A DNA stretch of 5,953 nucleotides from Nitrososphaera sp. (GTDB taxonomy: Archaea > Thermoproteota > Nitrososphaeria > Nitrososphaerales > Nitrososphaeraceae). Position 1 is the first letter of the stretch, and each line of letters opens with the position of its first letter. Positions 5,629 through 5,953 of the stretch are shown here, piece after piece. Where the stretch lies: NCBI GenBank assembly GCA_022545875.1, contig JAKEIF010000018.1, positions 1 to 5,953 of the forward strand, read 5' to 3'. The notes beneath the pieces were generated by a model. It saw only the letters and a list, made by a program, of their open reading frames with translations. It made no database searches and had not been told where the DNA came from. The position numbers and the translations under genes were made by a program.

Positions 5629-5651
5629 ATATATGCAGAATCTGCATATAT
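5629..5651. promoter_or_regulatory. 23-nt near-perfect palindrome, candidate operator, copy 1
   Basis: ATATATGCAGA-A-TCTGCATATAT has perfect 11-nt arms around one central base. It lies in the divergent region between the binding-protein gene and the ComA-like gene. Its right arm contains the minus-strand GATATATG, a plausible TATA box (centre about 5648) for the binding-protein gene. Its left arm contains the ATG at 5633 used for the ComA-like gene, and also resembles a plus-strand TATA box (TTAATATATG). An odd-centred palindrome of this length is typical of a dimeric winged-helix or helix-turn-helix regulator. Confidence 0.6.
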
Positions 5652-5953
5652 CAAAGGTTACCTTGCTGGACGACCTCGTCAAAAGCCGAATTGATGGCAA
5701 AAAGCCCAGAAAAGAGGGCCGGACCTATGTCATAGACAAGCTCGAAGGGTTGGACAAGGAGAACTTTGAGATAATTTCCCCATTCGTTGACGTGGTCAAG
5801 ATATACGGTGTACTCCCACTCCTTATCTCCGAAGAAATTCTCAAGAAAAAGATAGCATTCTATCATCATTTTGATGTCAAGGTGTCTACTGGCAGCACGA
5901 TTTCAGAATACATGGTGGCAGAGAACGCTTTTGACAGGTTCGTCGGCGAATCG
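5633..5953 (+). CDS. ComA-like phosphosulfolactate synthase family protein, 3' end cut by window
   Basis: My translation gives 107 open residues to the right edge. The family forms (2R)-phospho-3-sulfolactate from phosphoenolpyruvate and sulfite, the first step of one coenzyme M route, on a TIM-barrel fold; bacterial and plant relatives (YitD, Hsa32) have less certain roles. Visible landmarks are KPRKEGRTYVIDK (residues 24-36), VDVVKIYGVL (52-61), LKKKIAFYHHFDVKV (70-84) and STGSTISEYM (85-94), in the family's order and spacing. Two positions differ from canonical ComA as I recall it: the G[WF]GTS-like loop after VDxVK reads IYGVLP, and GGT reads GST. A related enzyme with altered chemistry is therefore possible. 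An in-frame stop at 5627 leaves ATG 5633, inside a palindrome, as the first start; TTG 5663 is an alternative that keeps all conserved motifs. The gene is divergent from the transporter's binding protein. Confidence 0.7.
   Translation, partial: MQNLHISKVTLLDDLVKSRIDGKKPRKEGRTYVIDKLEGLDKENFEIISPFVDVVKIYGVLPLLISEEILKKKIAFYHHFDVKVSTGSTISEYMVAENAFDRFVGES

Noticed and set aside
5651..5869. 72-codon minus-strand open frame at the right end
   Set aside because: Antisense to the ComA-like gene, whose plus-strand frame carries conserved family motifs.

Overview
The window looks like chromosomal DNA from an ammonia-oxidising archaeon of the Nitrososphaera type (Thaumarchaeota/Nitrososphaeria). This is inferred from three things: moderate GC with long archaeal-type proteins; several genes whose start codon lies about 25-35 nt below a TATA-like box with no Shine-Dalgarno, as in short-leader or leaderless archaeal mRNAs; and a siroheme-decarboxylase-type (AhbA/AhbB) protein beside a ComA-family protein. 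No search was run, so the lineage is an inference. There are no rRNA, tRNA, CRISPR or insertion-sequence features, and no gene-free stretch exceeds 300 bases.

Left part (1-2442). A partial minus-strand gene for an AhbA/AhbB-like siroheme decarboxylase runs off the left edge. A 16-nt palindrome lies between its TATA box and its start. Divergent from it are a CheY-like response regulator (616-1137) and a small unknown soluble protein (1158-1502), which probably share a transcript. These meet, tail to tail with a 10-nt overlap, a minus-strand HD-domain phosphohydrolase (1493-2122). Behind that is a two-helix small membrane protein (2206-2442). Upstream of the membrane protein gene are three ACATGT boxes spaced exactly 10 nt apart.

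Right part (2582-5953). A complete ABC importer of the nitrate/sulfonate/taurine class is encoded on the minus strand: substrate-binding protein (4456-5613), ATPase (3405-4226) and permease (2582-3415). ATPase and permease overlap by 11 nt and are probably translationally coupled. The binding-protein gene is separated from them by a 229-nt spacer holding a second promoter, a cluster of operator-like sites and consecutive hairpins. Divergent from the binding protein, and running off the right edge, is a gene of the phosphosulfolactate synthase (ComA) family, whose known members join sulfite to phosphoenolpyruvate to make a sulfonate.

The most interesting feature is a motif, TATGC-N7-GCATA. It occurs twice in the tiny divergent region between the binding protein and the ComA-like gene; one copy is extended to a 23-nt palindrome with 11-nt arms. 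A degenerate third copy, with related half-sites, lies upstream of the ATPase promoter. This suggests one unknown regulator controlling uptake of an organosulfur compound, probably a sulfonate, together with a sulfonate-forming (or related) enzyme.
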